Shown in pieces: positions 1-8,876 of a DNA stretch of 44,868 nt. The notes under the pieces were generated by a model. It worked only from the letters and a program-made list of their open reading frames with translations. It ran no database searches and was not told the origin of the DNA. Both the position numbers and the translations under genes were made by a program. Numbering within the stretch: the first letter of the stretch is position 1; each line of letters begins with the position of its first letter. The stretch is from contig JADKFD010000038.1 of the NCBI GenBank assembly GCA_016717705.1, positions 1-44,868 on the forward strand, read 5' to 3'. The DNA comes from Rhodanobacteraceae bacterium (GTDB taxonomy: Bacteria; Pseudomonadota; Gammaproteobacteria; Xanthomonadales; SZUA-5).

Positions 1-1976
1 ATCCTCGCATTGCGACCACAAGCGTCGCCATCGTCCTTGCGATTGGTAGCGCAAGCGCCTCGGGGGCGACCTTCAGCTATGAAGGTCGCCTCGACGACAG
101 CGGCCAGCCGGCGAACGGCGTCTACGACGTCCAGTTGACGCCCTTCCCTGCCGAGACGGCCGGCGCTTCGCTGGCGTCACCGATGGTGTTCGAGCGCGTG
201 CCGGTCAATGACGGGCGCTTCCAGCTGGAGTTCGAACTGCCGCCACTGCAATCCGACCAGGCATGGGTCGAAGTCGGCGTGCGCGACCCGGGCACTGCAG
301 CGTTCAGCCGCATCCCGATGCGTACCATGGCCATCGCCGCGCCACTGATCGGCCAGTGCTGGGCGACGACCGGCGACACCGGCAGCAATCCAGCCAGCAA
401 CTTTCTTGGCACCACCGATGCACAACCGCTGGCGTTGCGGTCGGCCAACCAGCGGGTGACGCAACTGGAGGCCCAGGCGCTGCCGGGGCCGGCCGGGGGC
501 TTCACTGCCAGCGTGCTGCAGGGCAGCCCGGAGAACTTCATCGTCGCCGGCGTGCGCGGTGCAACGATCTCCGGTGGTGGCGCCAGCGCAGCGGCGACAG
601 CGAGCCCATTTACGCCGGCGAGGGGCCGAACTTCGTGTCCGATCATTACGGCACGGTCGGCGGCGGCTACAGCAATCTCGCCGGCAATGGCGGCGCGACA
701 GTCAACGACAACCCCTTCGCCACGGTCGCGGGCGGTTTCGGCAATCAAGCACAAGGGTCCCGAGGCACCGTCGGCGGCGGCGCTGGCAACCTCGCACTGA
801 ACACTGGCAGCACCATCGGCGGCGGCACCGGCAACCTGGCCGACAGCGCGGGGCCGTCTCCGGCGGCCAGCACAACCGCGCCAACGGTGCTCACAGCGTG
901 GTCGCCGGCGGCCGTCCACATCCCTGCGACTGCGCCACCGTCGGTGCGGCTTCGGTGGCGAACAGGGCAGCGCCAGCATCGGCGCGGATCCGGACTCCGG
1001 CGGCATCCAGAACTGTCGCCGGCGGCGACCGTTCCTGGGCGGGTGGATCGTGGTCGGCCAATGTGCGCCCTAGCTTGCGCCCAGGGCCGACGGCGTCCCC
1101 GGCGCCGGCGTGCGATTGCCCGTTTCCGGCGATGCCAACGGCGACGAGGGCACCTTCGCCTGGGCCGACGCCACGATGCCAAACTTCGCCTCGACCGGCG
1201 CCAACCAGTTTCTGGTGCGCGCCAGCGGCGGCATCGTGATGCAACGACCGGTCGCCGGCGAGACACTCGGCGCGCCAGCCGCGCGGCGTGTTCAATGTGG
1301 TCAAGGCCGATTCCGGCGTGGCGCAACCGGCTGCGCCGCGCCCTACGACGCCGTGGCCAGCTTCGAGAGCAGCAACAAGGCTTTATGAGCATCGTCGGGC
1401 CGACATCGACGCAGCGCGGCCTCCTCTTCAGCAGCGGCGACGGCGCCGGAGGGCGGCGTCATCTACGCCGGCAGCACCGACAGTCTGCATTCCGCGCCAA
1501 CGGCAGCACCACCCACATGACGCTCAGCAATGCCGGCGCGCTGGCGATCGCCGCGCTCGAGCGGCCGGCGCGACCAGCGGTGTGCCGAAATGCGAGCAAC
1601 CAGTTCGCCACCTGCTCGTCGAGCGCGCGTTACAAGGAGCAGATCGAGGACTTGCCTCGGGTTGGCGGCAGCCCTGCAACTGCGCCCGGTCGGCTACCGG
1701 TGGAAGGAAACTCACGCCGCCGATGTCGGATTTGTCGCCGAAGAGGTCGCGAAACTGGACGAGCGTCTGGTCACCCGCAACGCCAACGGCGAAGTCGAGG
1801 GCGTCAAATACGATCGACTGACCGCAGTGCTGGCCGATGCGGTGCAGGAACTGGCTGCGCGTGAGCAGTTGCAGGGCGAGGCGATCAAACGCATCGAGGC
1901 TGAGAACGCGGGGATGCGCGCGGAAATGACCGAGTTGCGCGCGTTGGTGCGCTCGATTGACGCGCGGAGCCGCTGA
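1..1976 (+). pseudogene. Fragmented secreted protein with YadA-like head repeats and C-terminal S74 chaperone domain (5' end outside window)
   Basis: No single frame spans this region, but successive frames spell one coherent protein. The first frame opens inside a signal peptide (VAIVLAIGSASASGATF) and runs to about 585. The next frame (about 600-850) carries glycine-rich head repeats of the form TVGGGYSN / TVAGGFGNQA / TVGGGAGN / TIGGGTGN, as in trimeric YadA-type or tail-fibre proteins. Further shifts near 850, 930-950, 1015, 1085, 1290, 1330, 1380 and 1650 keep homology. The end (about 1620-1976) is a peptidase S74 intramolecular chaperone domain: SSARYKEQIEDL with the Ser-x3-Lys arrangement, LRPVGYRWKE, VGFVAEEV, YDRLTAVLADAVQEL, then a coiled coil. 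S74 domains trimerise and then cleave themselves off fibre or adhesin proteins. At least nine frameshifts in 2 kb mean either a decaying gene or poor local sequence. No phage genes lie nearby. Confidence 0.75.
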
Positions 1977-1977
1977 G

Positions 1978-2282
1978 ATGGGACGCGCCGCCCGAATGCA
2001 ACTAGGCGCGTTGCTGGCCCTGTCGATGGCAGTGACTGCGCCGGCCATCGCCGACGATGGATCGCCCCGCTTTCAGGTCCACGGCGAAATCCAGCCGCAG
2101 TCACGCAGCGACGATGGCCGCTTTGCGCTGGGCTCGGAATTGAAGGTGGTGCCGGAGCAAGCGTCCGTCGATGACCGCTTCGCGATGAAGGCGGTCAACG
2201 TACCCGATGCGGGATGCGATCCGCTGCTGGACTGTTCACCAACGGCTTCGAGGGTTTGCAGAACAGACCCGTAAAGCGCTGA
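1978..2282 (+). CDS. Small exported protein with NGFE-type C-terminus (frameshifted near the end)
   Basis: The ATG lies two bases after the S74 gene stop. The product starts MGRAARMQLGALLALSMA with cleavage likely after APAIA, then a short charged mature region (SRSDDGRFALGSELKVV). As it stands the frame ends at 2274 with an unconvincing tail. From about 2230 the neighbouring frame reads GLFTNGFEGLQNRPVKR and stops at 2280-2282. LFTNGFEG matches the C-termini of two other genes in the window (40481 and 41771), so I infer one missing base, probably a G in the GG at 2229-2230. Tight spacing suggests co-transcription with the upstream gene. Function is unknown. Confidence 0.6.
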
Positions 2283-2289
2283 TCTTTAC

Positions 2290-2381
2290 TGTGGGAGCGA
2301 ATTTGCCCCGGGAAATAGCTCTCGCTTTTCTGTGGGAGCGGATTTACTCCGTAGGCTCTCGGCAACATGACCGCTCCCAGG
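2290..2381. repeat. REP-like repeat pair
   Basis: Two direct copies of TGTGGGAGCGnATTTnCyCCG lie at about 2290-2313 and 2331-2351, followed by an inverted CCGCTCCCA at about 2371-2379. The same unit, with a conserved GCTTTTC left flank, recurs near 7391 and 37372. It sits between the small exported gene and the convergent helicase gene. Confidence 0.75.
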
Positions 2382-2436
2382 TGTTCTTTGCGCGCCCATC
2401 AGCCACGCGCCAAGTGCGACCCCGACGCCTGCAACG

Positions 2437-2474
2437 ACGACGTGCGTCGCGACCCCAGTCGCGACGCACGTCGT
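2437..2474 (-). terminator. Perfect 17-bp hairpin downstream of the RNA helicase
   Basis: Arms at 2437-2453 and 2458-2474 are exact reverse complements around a 4-base loop. The hairpin lies 18 bases past the helicase stop on the minus strand. There is no U-tract, so it is at best a pausing or RNA-protecting structure. Its core GACGTGCGTCGCGAC resembles the GACGTnnACGTC repeats inside dnaX (31105-31205). Confidence 0.45.
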
Positions 2475-2491
2475 ACGCCAGCCTTTCCAAC

Positions 2492-3811
2492 TCAGCGCGC
2501 GGTGGAACTGCCGCTGCGCTGACCGCCGCCATTGCCGCGCGCCGGAACGCGCTGACCCTGGCTGCGCAGATTGTGGCCACGCGACGAGGGCGCCGCTGCG
2601 GCCGCACCCGGACGCTGCTGCGGACGACGCGGACCTTGCGTCTGGCGCGGTGCCGCCGGCGCTTCCGGGGCTACGCGCTCGGGCAACACGTACGGGCCGA
2701 GCAATTCGCGCTTGAGCGGCTTCTGCAGCAGGCGTTCGATGCTGCGCAGGTAGTTGGCGTCTTCGCGACCGACCAGCGAGATCGCCAGGCCGGTGGCACC
2801 GGCACGACCGGTACGACCGATGCGATGCACGTAGTCCTCCGGCACGTTCGGCAGATCGAAGTTGATCACTGCCGGCAGTTCCTTGATGTCGATGCCGCGC
2901 GAAGCGATATCAGTGGCGACCAGCACCTTGATCTCGCCGCTCTTGAAGCCGGCCAGCGCCTTGGTGCGCGCGTTCTGGCTCTTGTTGCCGTGCAGCGCGG
3001 CCGAATTGAATCCATAGGAGTCGAGGAAACGCACGACTTTGTCGGCGCCGTGCTTGGTGCGGCTGAACACCAGCGTCTGCCGCGGTTCGGCATGCAGCAG
3101 GTGCAGCAGCGCATCGCGCTTGCGCGCGTCTTCGACCATGTGCACGACATGTTCGACGCTGACCGCACTGCTGTTGCGCGGGCTGACATCGACCGATACC
3201 GGATTGACCAGCATGGTGTTGGCCAGATCGCGCAGTTCCGGCGCGAAAGTCGCCGAGAACATCAGCGTCTGCCGCTGTTTCGGCAGCTTGGCCAGGATGC
3301 GCTTGATCGCCGGCAGGAAGCCCATGTCGAGCATGCGGTCGGCTTCGTCGAGCACCAGGTGGCGCACGCCGGACAAGGACACCGCGTTCTGCGTCATCAA
3401 ATCGAGCAGACGGCCGGGGGTAGCGATCAGCACATCGATGCCACGCGCGGCGGCGGCGATCTGCGGGCGCTCGCTGACACCACCATAGATGGCGGCGCTG
3501 GAAAGGCGCATGCCGTTGCCATAGCGCTGCACACTGGCCAGCACCTGCGCCGCGAGTTCGCGGGTCGGCACCAGGATCAGCGCGCGCACACCCTTGGGCA
3601 CGACTTTTTCGCCGCTGGCCTTGAGGATCTGCAAGATGGGCAGCGCGAAGCTGGCGGTCTTGCCGGTGCCGGTCTGCGCACTGGCCATCAGATCGTGGCC
3701 GGCGAGAACTTCGGGAATGGCCTTGACCTGGATCGGCGTCGGCGTGTCGTAACCTGCGGCGGTGAGCGCACGCAGCAATTCAGGGGCAAGCCCCAGAGCG
3801 TCAAATGACAT
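2492..3811 (-). CDS. rhlE: DEAD-box ATP-dependent RNA helicase, RhlE type
   Basis: A complete 439-residue DEAD-box helicase that unwinds RNA duplexes with ATP in ribosome assembly, cold adaptation or RNA decay. Motifs in order: Q motif (YDTPTPIQVKAIP), Walker A AQTGTGKT, PTRELA, TPGRLLD, DEAD within VLDEADRMLDMGF, SAT, and the C-terminal RecA lobe with ATDIASRGID and HRIGRTGRAG. The last ~80 residues are a low-complexity basic Pro/Gln/Arg/Gly tail typical of RhlE-like enzymes and likely to bind RNA. The ATG has GAGG about five bases upstream. The gene stands alone. The DbpA RNA-binding domain is absent. Confidence 0.92.
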   Translation of the reverse strand: MSFDALGLAPELLRALTAAGYDTPTPIQVKAIPEVLAGHDLMASAQTGTGKTASFALPILQILKASGEKVVPKGVRALILVPTRELAAQVLASVQRYGNGMRLSSAAIYGGVSERPQIAAAARGIDVLIATPGRLLDLMTQNAVSLSGVRHLVLDEADRMLDMGFLPAIKRILAKLPKQRQTLMFSATFAPELRDLANTMLVNPVSVDVSPRNSSAVSVEHVVHMVEDARKRDALLHLLHAEPRQTLVFSRTKHGADKVVRFLDSYGFNSAALHGNKSQNARTKALAGFKSGEIKVLVATDIASRGIDIKELPAVINFDLPNVPEDYVHRIGRTGRAGATGLAISLVGREDANYLRSIERLLQKPLKRELLGPYVLPERVAPEAPAAPRQTQGPRRPQQRPGAAAAAPSSRGHNLRSQGQRVPARGNGGGQRSGSSTAR

Positions 3812-4016
3812 TGGAACCTCATCGGAGGGTAGCGATCTCGATGCGGTGCCAAGGCTGCGCGGATCGCGGGATAGTTAAGGTGCAACGAGAAGCGTGGACT
3901 GTCGCAAACAGAAACACACGAGCAAGGCGGACGTTACAGGATAAACACAGAGAATGCGACCGACGAACGGTGTGAGTGGGGGCTGGCGTTCAGGCGAGGC
4001 GGCACTGGGTTAGCCA

Positions 4017-4090
4017 ATCGCGCGCAAGCGCGCTCCTGCATTCTTCCGATGGACTTCGACACATATGTAGGAGCGCGCTCGCGCGCGATG
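4017..4090. repeat. REP pair (inverted GTAGGAGCGCGC elements)
   Basis: ATCGCGCGCAAGCGCGCTCC at 4017-4036 and TGTAGGAGCGCGCTCGCGCG at 4066-4085 are near-perfect inverted copies about 25 bases apart, the classic BIME arrangement. Related copies occur at 29331 and 36664-36800. The rest of the 3812-4168 gap shows nothing else I can name. A TATGTT at about 4138 may be the -10 box for gatC. Confidence 0.75.
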
Positions 4091-4168
4091 CTCTTGAGTG
4101 GCAGCGCTGCGCCTACACCACTCCACCCTTTCCTTGCTATGTTGCAGCGCAATGCCATCCTGATGTGA

Positions 4169-4462
4169 ATGCCTGTGTCTGTCGACAGCGCCAAGGTGCG
4201 CGCCATTGCCGAGTTGGCCCGGTTGGCCATCCCCAGCGAAGCCGAAGCGGTGCTCGCTACCGAATTGTCCGCGGTGCTGGATCTGTTCGCCGCGCTCGCG
4301 GCAGCGCCAGTCGACGGCCTGGCGCCGCTGGCGCATCCGGGCGACCCGACGCTGCGCCTGCGTGCCGACCTGGTCACCGAGACCGACCAGCACGAAGCCT
4401 TTGCCGCGGTCGCGCCGGCCGAAAGTGCGGGCTACTACCTGGTGCCGAAGGTGATCGAATGA
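4169..4462 (+). CDS. gatC: Asp/Glu-tRNA amidotransferase subunit C
   Basis: 97 residues, normal for GatC, the small subunit that wraps the A-B interface of the amidotransferase converting Asp-tRNA(Asn) or Glu-tRNA(Gln) to the amides. The family pattern is visible: an N-terminal helix VRAIAELARLAIPSEAE, then LSAVLDLFAAL, the conserved LxPLAHP stretch (LAPLAHPGDPTLRLRAD) and the C-terminal YYLVPKVIE, which matches the usual FxVPKVI. Its TGA overlaps the gatA ATG, so translation is probably coupled. Confidence 0.95.
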   Translation: MPVSVDSAKVRAIAELARLAIPSEAEAVLATELSAVLDLFAALAAAPVDGLAPLAHPGDPTLRLRADLVTETDQHEAFAAVAPAESAGYYLVPKVIE

Positions 4463-5925
4463 GCCCGGATCTCGACACCGTCGGTGGCCAGCTGGATGCG
4501 CTCGCCAGCGGAGCAAGCAGCGCCCGCGAGCTGACCGAACGCGCGCTCGATCGCGCCGCACACGCGCAGAACCGCCTCAACGCCCTGATCAGCAGCGTCG
4601 GCGCCGACCACGCGCTGGCGGCAGCTGACGCCGCCGACTACAACCGCGCTGCCGGTCGCGCCGGCCCGCTGAGCGGCATTCCGTTCGCCCACAAGGATCT
4701 GTTCTGCACCGCGGGTGTGCCCACCACCTGCGGCTCGCGCATGCTGGAGAACTTCGTCCCGCCCTACAGCGCGACCGTGCATGAGCGCATCGACGCGGCC
4801 GGTGGCGTGCTGATCGGCAAGGCCAACATGGACGAGTTCGCGATGGGCTCGTCGAACGAGCACAGCTATTTCGGCCCGGTCCACAACCCCTGGGACCTCA
4901 CCCGCGTCCCCGGCGGCTCCTCCGGCGGTTCCGCAGCGCTGGTCGCCGCGCGTGTGGTGCCCTTCGCCACCGCCACCGACACCGGCGGCTCGATCCGCCA
5001 GCCGGCGGCGCTGTGTGGTGTCAGCGGCATCAAGCCGACTTACGGCCGGGTATCACGCTGGGGCATGGTCGCCTACGCCTCCAGTCTGGATCAGGCCGGC
5101 GTGATTGCGCTGACCGTCGCCGACTGCGCACGGGTGCTCGACGTGATGAGCGGTTTCGACCCGCGCGACGCCACCTGCGCGGACCGCCCGAAGATCGACG
5201 TCGCCGCAGCGCTGGCCCGCCCTCTGCAGGGACTGCGCGTCGGTCGCCCGCGCCAATGGTTCGGCGCCGGCATCGAGGACGGCGTTGGCGCTGCGGTGGA
5301 AGCTGCCATCGCCGAGTACGCGCGTCAGGGCGCGACCATCGTCGACGTCGACCTGCCCAGCAGCGAATACGCGATCCCCGCCTACTACGTGATTGCGCCG
5401 GCCGAGGCTTCGAGCAACTTGTCGCGTTTCGACGGCGTGCGCTTTGGTCACCGCTGCGCCGACCCCAAGGATCTGGCCGACCTGTACAAGCGCTCGCGCG
5501 CCGAAGGCTTCGGCCACGAGGTACAAAAGCGCATCCTGACCGGGACTTACGCGCTCAGCACCGGCTACTACGACGCCTATTACCTGCGCGCGCAACGCGT
5601 GCGCCGCCTGATTGCCAACGACTACGCGCGCGTGTTTGCCGATGTCGACGTGCTCGCGGGACCCACCAGTCCGACCGTGGCCTTCAAGCTCGGCGAGAAG
5701 CTCGCCGATCCGCTGGCCTTGTACCTGGCCGACATCAACACGGTGGGCGTCAACCTTGCCGGATTGCCGGCGATGTCGATCCCGTGCGGATTCTCGCAAG
5801 GCCTGCCGGTCGGTCTGCAACTGGTCGCTGCGACCTGGCGCGAAGATCTGTTGATCGGCGCCGGACATGGCTATCAGCAGGTGACCGAGTGGCATCGGGC
5901 GGCGCCGCCAGGAGTGTCACCGTAG
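4459..5925 (+). CDS. gatA: Asp/Glu-tRNA amidotransferase subunit A
   Basis: 488 residues, full length. GatA is the amidase-signature subunit that hydrolyses glutamine and channels ammonia to GatB. The Ser-cisSer-Lys triad is present: Lys in FAHKDLF, the GGSSGGSAA loop and the nucleophile in TDTGGSIRQPA. The start is fixed by the ATGA overlap with gatC. The body (SGIKPTYGRVSRWGMVAYASSLDQ, GPTSPTVAFKLGE, NLAGLPAMSIPCG) is intact to the end. A structured repeat begins right after its stop and has displaced the start of gatB. Confidence 0.97.
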   Translation: MSPDLDTVGGQLDALASGASSARELTERALDRAAHAQNRLNALISSVGADHALAAADAADYNRAAGRAGPLSGIPFAHKDLFCTAGVPTTCGSRMLENFVPPYSATVHERIDAAGGVLIGKANMDEFAMGSSNEHSYFGPVHNPWDLTRVPGGSSGGSAALVAARVVPFATATDTGGSIRQPAALCGVSGIKPTYGRVSRWGMVAYASSLDQAGVIALTVADCARVLDVMSGFDPRDATCADRPKIDVAAALARPLQGLRVGRPRQWFGAGIEDGVGAAVEAAIAEYARQGATIVDVDLPSSEYAIPAYYVIAPAEASSNLSRFDGVRFGHRCADPKDLADLYKRSRAEGFGHEVQKRILTGTYALSTGYYDAYYLRAQRVRRLIANDYARVFADVDVLAGPTSPTVAFKLGEKLADPLALYLADINTVGVNLAGLPAMSIPCGFSQGLPVGLQLVAATWREDLLIGAGHGYQQVTEWHRAAPPGVSP

Positions 5926-6022
5926 TCGCAAACGTAGGTCACGTTGCCCGCAGGGCTACGTGACGCTTTGCGCAGCAATCGATGAGATTGCGCGCCCGCT
6001 GTCACGTAGCCCGCTTCACGAT
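5926..6022 (+). repeat. GTCACGT hairpin repeat at the gatA-gatB junction (incomplete copy)
   Basis: The element opens TCGCAAACGTAGGTCACGTT, nearly identical to the start of the complete copy at 11464. A first hairpin pairs GTCACGTTGCCC (5938-5949) with GGGCTACGTGAC (5953-5964). A second left arm, GTCACGTAGCCC, lies at 6001-6012, but the matching right arm seen in the 11464 copy is missing. Recognisable GatB coding sequence begins right after this (from about 6023). Confidence 0.75.
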
Positions 6023-7351
6023 CAGGCTTGCGCGGTGGATCTGGGCATGCCCGGCTCACTGCCCGTGATGAATGTCGGCGCGGTGGAGATGGCCATCCGC
6101 TTTGGTCTCGCCGTCGGCGCCCGGGTCGCCGAGCGCAGCGTGTTCGAACGCAAGAACTACTTCTATCCGGACCTGCCCAAGGGCTATCAGATCAGCCAGT
6201 ACGAGTTGCCGGTGGTGGTCGGTGGTGGCCTGAAGGTGCGCCTCGACGATGGCAGCGAGAAGTTCGTGCAACTGACGCGCGCGCACCTCGAAGAGGACGC
6301 CGGCAAGAGCGTGCATGACGCCTTCCACGCCGAAACCGGGATCGACCTCAACCGCGCCGGCACGCCGCTGCTGGAGATCGTCAGCGAGCCAGTCCTGAGC
6401 TCGGCGGCCGAGGCGGTCGCCTACCTGAAAACGCTGCACACCTTGGTGCGCTGGCTCGGCGTCTCCGACGGCAACATGCAGGAAGGCTCCTTCCGCTGCG
6501 ATGCCAACGTCTCGGTGCGCCGCCCGGGCGAGGCGCTGGGCACGCGCGCCGAGATCAAGAACGTCAACTCCTTCCGTTTCGTCGAGAAAGCCATCGATTA
6601 CGAGGTCGAGCGCCAGATCCGCCTGATCGAGGCCGGCGGCACGGTGGTTCAGGAAACCCGCTTGTTCGACGCGCACAAGGGCGAGACGCGCAGCATGCGC
6701 GGCAAGGAATCGGCGCACGACTATCGCTATTTCCCCGATCCGGACCTGCCACCGCTGGTGATTGCGGCCGACGACATCGAACGCGCGCGGCTGGCGATGC
6801 CGGAACTGCCCGAAGCACGCCGCCAGCGCTACATCGACAGCCTGGGACTGACCACTTACGACGCCTCGCTGCTGACCTCCGACCGGGTCACTTGCGACTA
6901 CTTCGAAGCGCTGTCGAGCGCCATTCCGGGCCAGCCCAAGCTGTGCGCCAACTGGGTACTCGGCGAATGGCTGGGCGCGCTGAACGCGGCCGGCCAGACG
7001 CCGGAGCAGAGCCCGATCGGTGCCGAACGCCTGGGAGGACTGCTGGTCCGCATTGGCGACGGCAGCCTGTCGAGCAAAATGGGCAAACAGGTGTTCGAAG
7101 CCATGTGGCTGGGCGATGAGACCGCCGACGCCGTCATCGAACGGCTGGGCCTGAAGCAAGTCTCGGACAGCAGCGCGTTGGCCGGCGTCATCGACGACAT
7201 CGTCGCTGCCAACCCGAAGCAGGTGGAACAGTACCGTGGCGGCAATGACAAGCTGCTGCAATTCTTCGTCGGCCAGGCGATGAAAGCGACCAAAGGCCAA
7301 GCCAATCCGGCGCAATTGAACGAGTTGCTGCGGGAAAAGCTGAAGGCCTAG
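5960..7351 (+). CDS. gatB: Asp/Glu-tRNA amidotransferase subunit B, N-terminus lost
   Basis: The body is clearly GatB, the subunit that phosphorylates and amidates mischarged tRNA: QACAVDLGMPGSLPVMN, ARKNYFYPDLPKGYQ-type sequence (ERKNYFYPDLPKGYQISQYE), MQEGSFRCDANVS, HDYRYFPDPDLPPL, and a C-terminal tRNA-binding YqeY-like helical domain. The family's first ~38 residues are absent, including the invariant VIGLEIHxQL and SKIFSGASTAFG blocks. The only available start is a GTG at 5960, which would give about 21 residues translated from a repeat before homology begins at 6023. The missing segment carries conserved Glu and His implicated in metal binding in GatB structures, so this version should be inactive. 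It is either a real deletion or an assembly error at the repeat. Confidence 0.9.
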   Translation: MTLCAAIDEIARPLSRSPLHDQACAVDLGMPGSLPVMNVGAVEMAIRFGLAVGARVAERSVFERKNYFYPDLPKGYQISQYELPVVVGGGLKVRLDDGSEKFVQLTRAHLEEDAGKSVHDAFHAETGIDLNRAGTPLLEIVSEPVLSSAAEAVAYLKTLHTLVRWLGVSDGNMQEGSFRCDANVSVRRPGEALGTRAEIKNVNSFRFVEKAIDYEVERQIRLIEAGGTVVQETRLFDAHKGETRSMRGKESAHDYRYFPDPDLPPLVIAADDIERARLAMPELPEARRQRYIDSLGLTTYDASLLTSDRVTCDYFEALSSAIPGQPKLCANWVLGEWLGALNAAGQTPEQSPIGAERLGGLLVRIGDGSLSSKMGKQVFEAMWLGDETADAVIERLGLKQVSDSSALAGVIDDIVAANPKQVEQYRGGNDKLLQFFVGQAMKATKGQANPAQLNELLREKLKA

Positions 7352-7380
7352 GACACTCTCACCCAACAAGCCGTAAGTCA

Positions 7381-7449
7381 TTGCTTTTCATGTGGGAGCG
7401 GATTTACTCCGCGAGGATAAACCCGCTCCCTGGCTCGATGCGCGAAGCA
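7381..7449. repeat. REP-like repeat, GTGGGAGCGG type
   Basis: TTGCTTTTC, then TGTGGGAGCGGATTTACTCC (7391-7410) and the inverted ACCCGCTCCC (7421-7430), then CTCGATGCGCGAA. Both flanks as well as the core are shared with the copy at 37360-37440, so the repeat unit is about 65-70 bases. The remainder of the gatB-7637 gap shows nothing clear. Confidence 0.75.
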
Positions 7450-7636
7450 GCGCAGCGCCAGGCGCGACCGGGTCTCTGATGCCGTGATCTCAGCCACAAC
7501 AACTGTAAGAAATGCGGACTACCCTTGGCGATTGTCAGCGGGGCCGGTGAATCGCTGCCCCCAATCCAGCGTGTTGAGTGCTCGACAGTAGCGTGCTCAG
7601 CTTCAACTCGCCGCCACCAGCCGCAAGGGATTCCCG

Positions 7637-8068
7637 ATGCGCCACCGCTTAGCTGTTACCGTCTGCCTGCTGCTGGCCGCTTCTGCGGCCCACGGACAAA
7701 CCGTGTGCGGCTACGTCGCCACGAATCCGAAGCCACCGGCGTCCAAGGACCTGTATCCGGCAGCCATTGCCGAAGTCGACGGCAAGAAGGTCGCAGGAAG
7801 CGATGCCCGCCGGATCAAGCTTGAGGTCGGAGTGCATCGGATCGGCGTGCAGGCACAGATCGGCGACGATCGCCGCGGCCGCGCCAAGCTGGTCGAGCTG
7901 GGCATCGGCGATGCAGCAGCGACGCTCGCGGTGATCGAGATCGACGTGCAGGCCGACAGCAGTTACCAGATCGCCGCGCAGCTCGTCGCGAATCACAAGG
8001 ATCGCGAGCAACCCGGCGGCTACTGGGAACCGGTGGTCTGGCGCAAGTTGGTGGATTCTTGCCGATAG
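7637..8068 (+). CDS. Exported protein of unknown function
   Basis: 143 residues with a clear signal peptide (MRHRLAVTVCLLLAASAAHG, cleavage before QTVCGY). The mature part (~123 residues) has two cysteines, one near each end, that could form a disulfide in the periplasm. It has an alternating beta-rich pattern (RIKLEVGVHRIGVQAQI, TLAVIEIDVQADSSYQIAAQL) resembling small periplasmic beta-sandwich proteins that assess a physical quantity on a carrier (PEGA-like), but I do not recognise a family. It stands between gatB and ruvA, and nothing ties it to either. Confidence 0.75.
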   Translation: MRHRLAVTVCLLLAASAAHGQTVCGYVATNPKPPASKDLYPAAIAEVDGKKVAGSDARRIKLEVGVHRIGVQAQIGDDRRGRAKLVELGIGDAAATLAVIEIDVQADSSYQIAAQLVANHKDREQPGGYWEPVVWRKLVDSCR

Positions 8069-8263
8069 GGAGCTAGCCAGTGATTTTGCCGTGGCCTCTG
8101 CTGTGGTCCGAAGCGGCGCGCGAATTTCGCAGAGTATTGCGGAACAATTGAGCGTTGCCGTCCGCGGTTTACCGGTTCGCTTGCCCCGGCACTCGCCGCA
8201 GCGCTTGACGTATCGCCCAATGCCGGGCAGCGTCAGCCGTCTCCTCCTGCTGGTGCGAAACCC

Positions 8264-8866
8264 ATGATCGGACGCCTGCGCGGCATCCTTGCCGTGAAAC
8301 AACCGCCCGCCCTGCTGCTCGACGTCGGCGGCGTCGGCTACGAGATCGAGGCGCCGATGAGCACCTTCTACGAATTGCCCGAACTCGGCCGCGAGGTGAC
8401 GCTGCATACGCATCTGGCGATCAAGGAGGATGCGCACTCGCTGTATGGATTTGCCAAGGAGGCAGAGCGCCGCCTGTTCCGCACGCTGCTCAAGGTCTCG
8501 GGTGTTGGCGCCAAGACCGCGCTGGCGATACTCTCGGGCGCATCGGTCGACGATTTCGCGCGGCTGATCCAGCACGCCGACATCGCCGCACTGCAGCGCA
8601 TTCCCGGCATCGGCAAAAAGACCGCCGAGCGCCTGATTGTCGAAATGCGCGACAAGGTTGACGCCGTCGGCGGCAGCGCAGCGGCGGTGCTTGGCGCACG
8701 GGGCGCGGTACCCAACGATCCGGTCACCGAGGCCAGCGTCGCACTGCAGGCGCTCGGCTACAAACCCGCAGAGGTCAGCAAACTGGTGCAGGCCGCCGCG
8801 GAACCCGGCGACAGTGCCGAAACCATCATTCGCAAGGCGCTGAAAAGCGTGTTGCGCGCAAGCTGA
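8264..8866 (+). CDS. ruvA: Holliday junction branch-migration protein RuvA
   Basis: 200 residues, standard length. RuvA forms the tetramer that holds a Holliday junction flat and loads the RuvB motor. Domain I is an OB fold (MIGRLRGILAVK...LLLDVGGVGYEIEAPMSTF). Domain II has two helix-hairpin-helix motifs (LLKVSGVGAKTALAIL and LQRIPGIGKKTAERLIVEM). Domain III is the RuvB-binding helical bundle (ALQALGYKPAEVSKLV). Neither ruvC nor ruvB is adjacent, whereas many relatives keep ruvC-ruvA(-ruvB) together. The 195 bases upstream contain nothing I can identify. Confidence 0.96.
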   Translation: MIGRLRGILAVKQPPALLLDVGGVGYEIEAPMSTFYELPELGREVTLHTHLAIKEDAHSLYGFAKEAERRLFRTLLKVSGVGAKTALAILSGASVDDFARLIQHADIAALQRIPGIGKKTAERLIVEMRDKVDAVGGSAAAVLGARGAVPNDPVTEASVALQALGYKPAEVSKLVQAAAEPGDSAETIIRKALKSVLRAS

Positions 8867-8876
8867 GACAATCGGC

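Noticed and set aside
2437..2474. Insertion-sequence terminal inverted repeats
   Set aside because: The two arms are only four bases apart and no transposase is present, so it is a hairpin, not an IS boundary.
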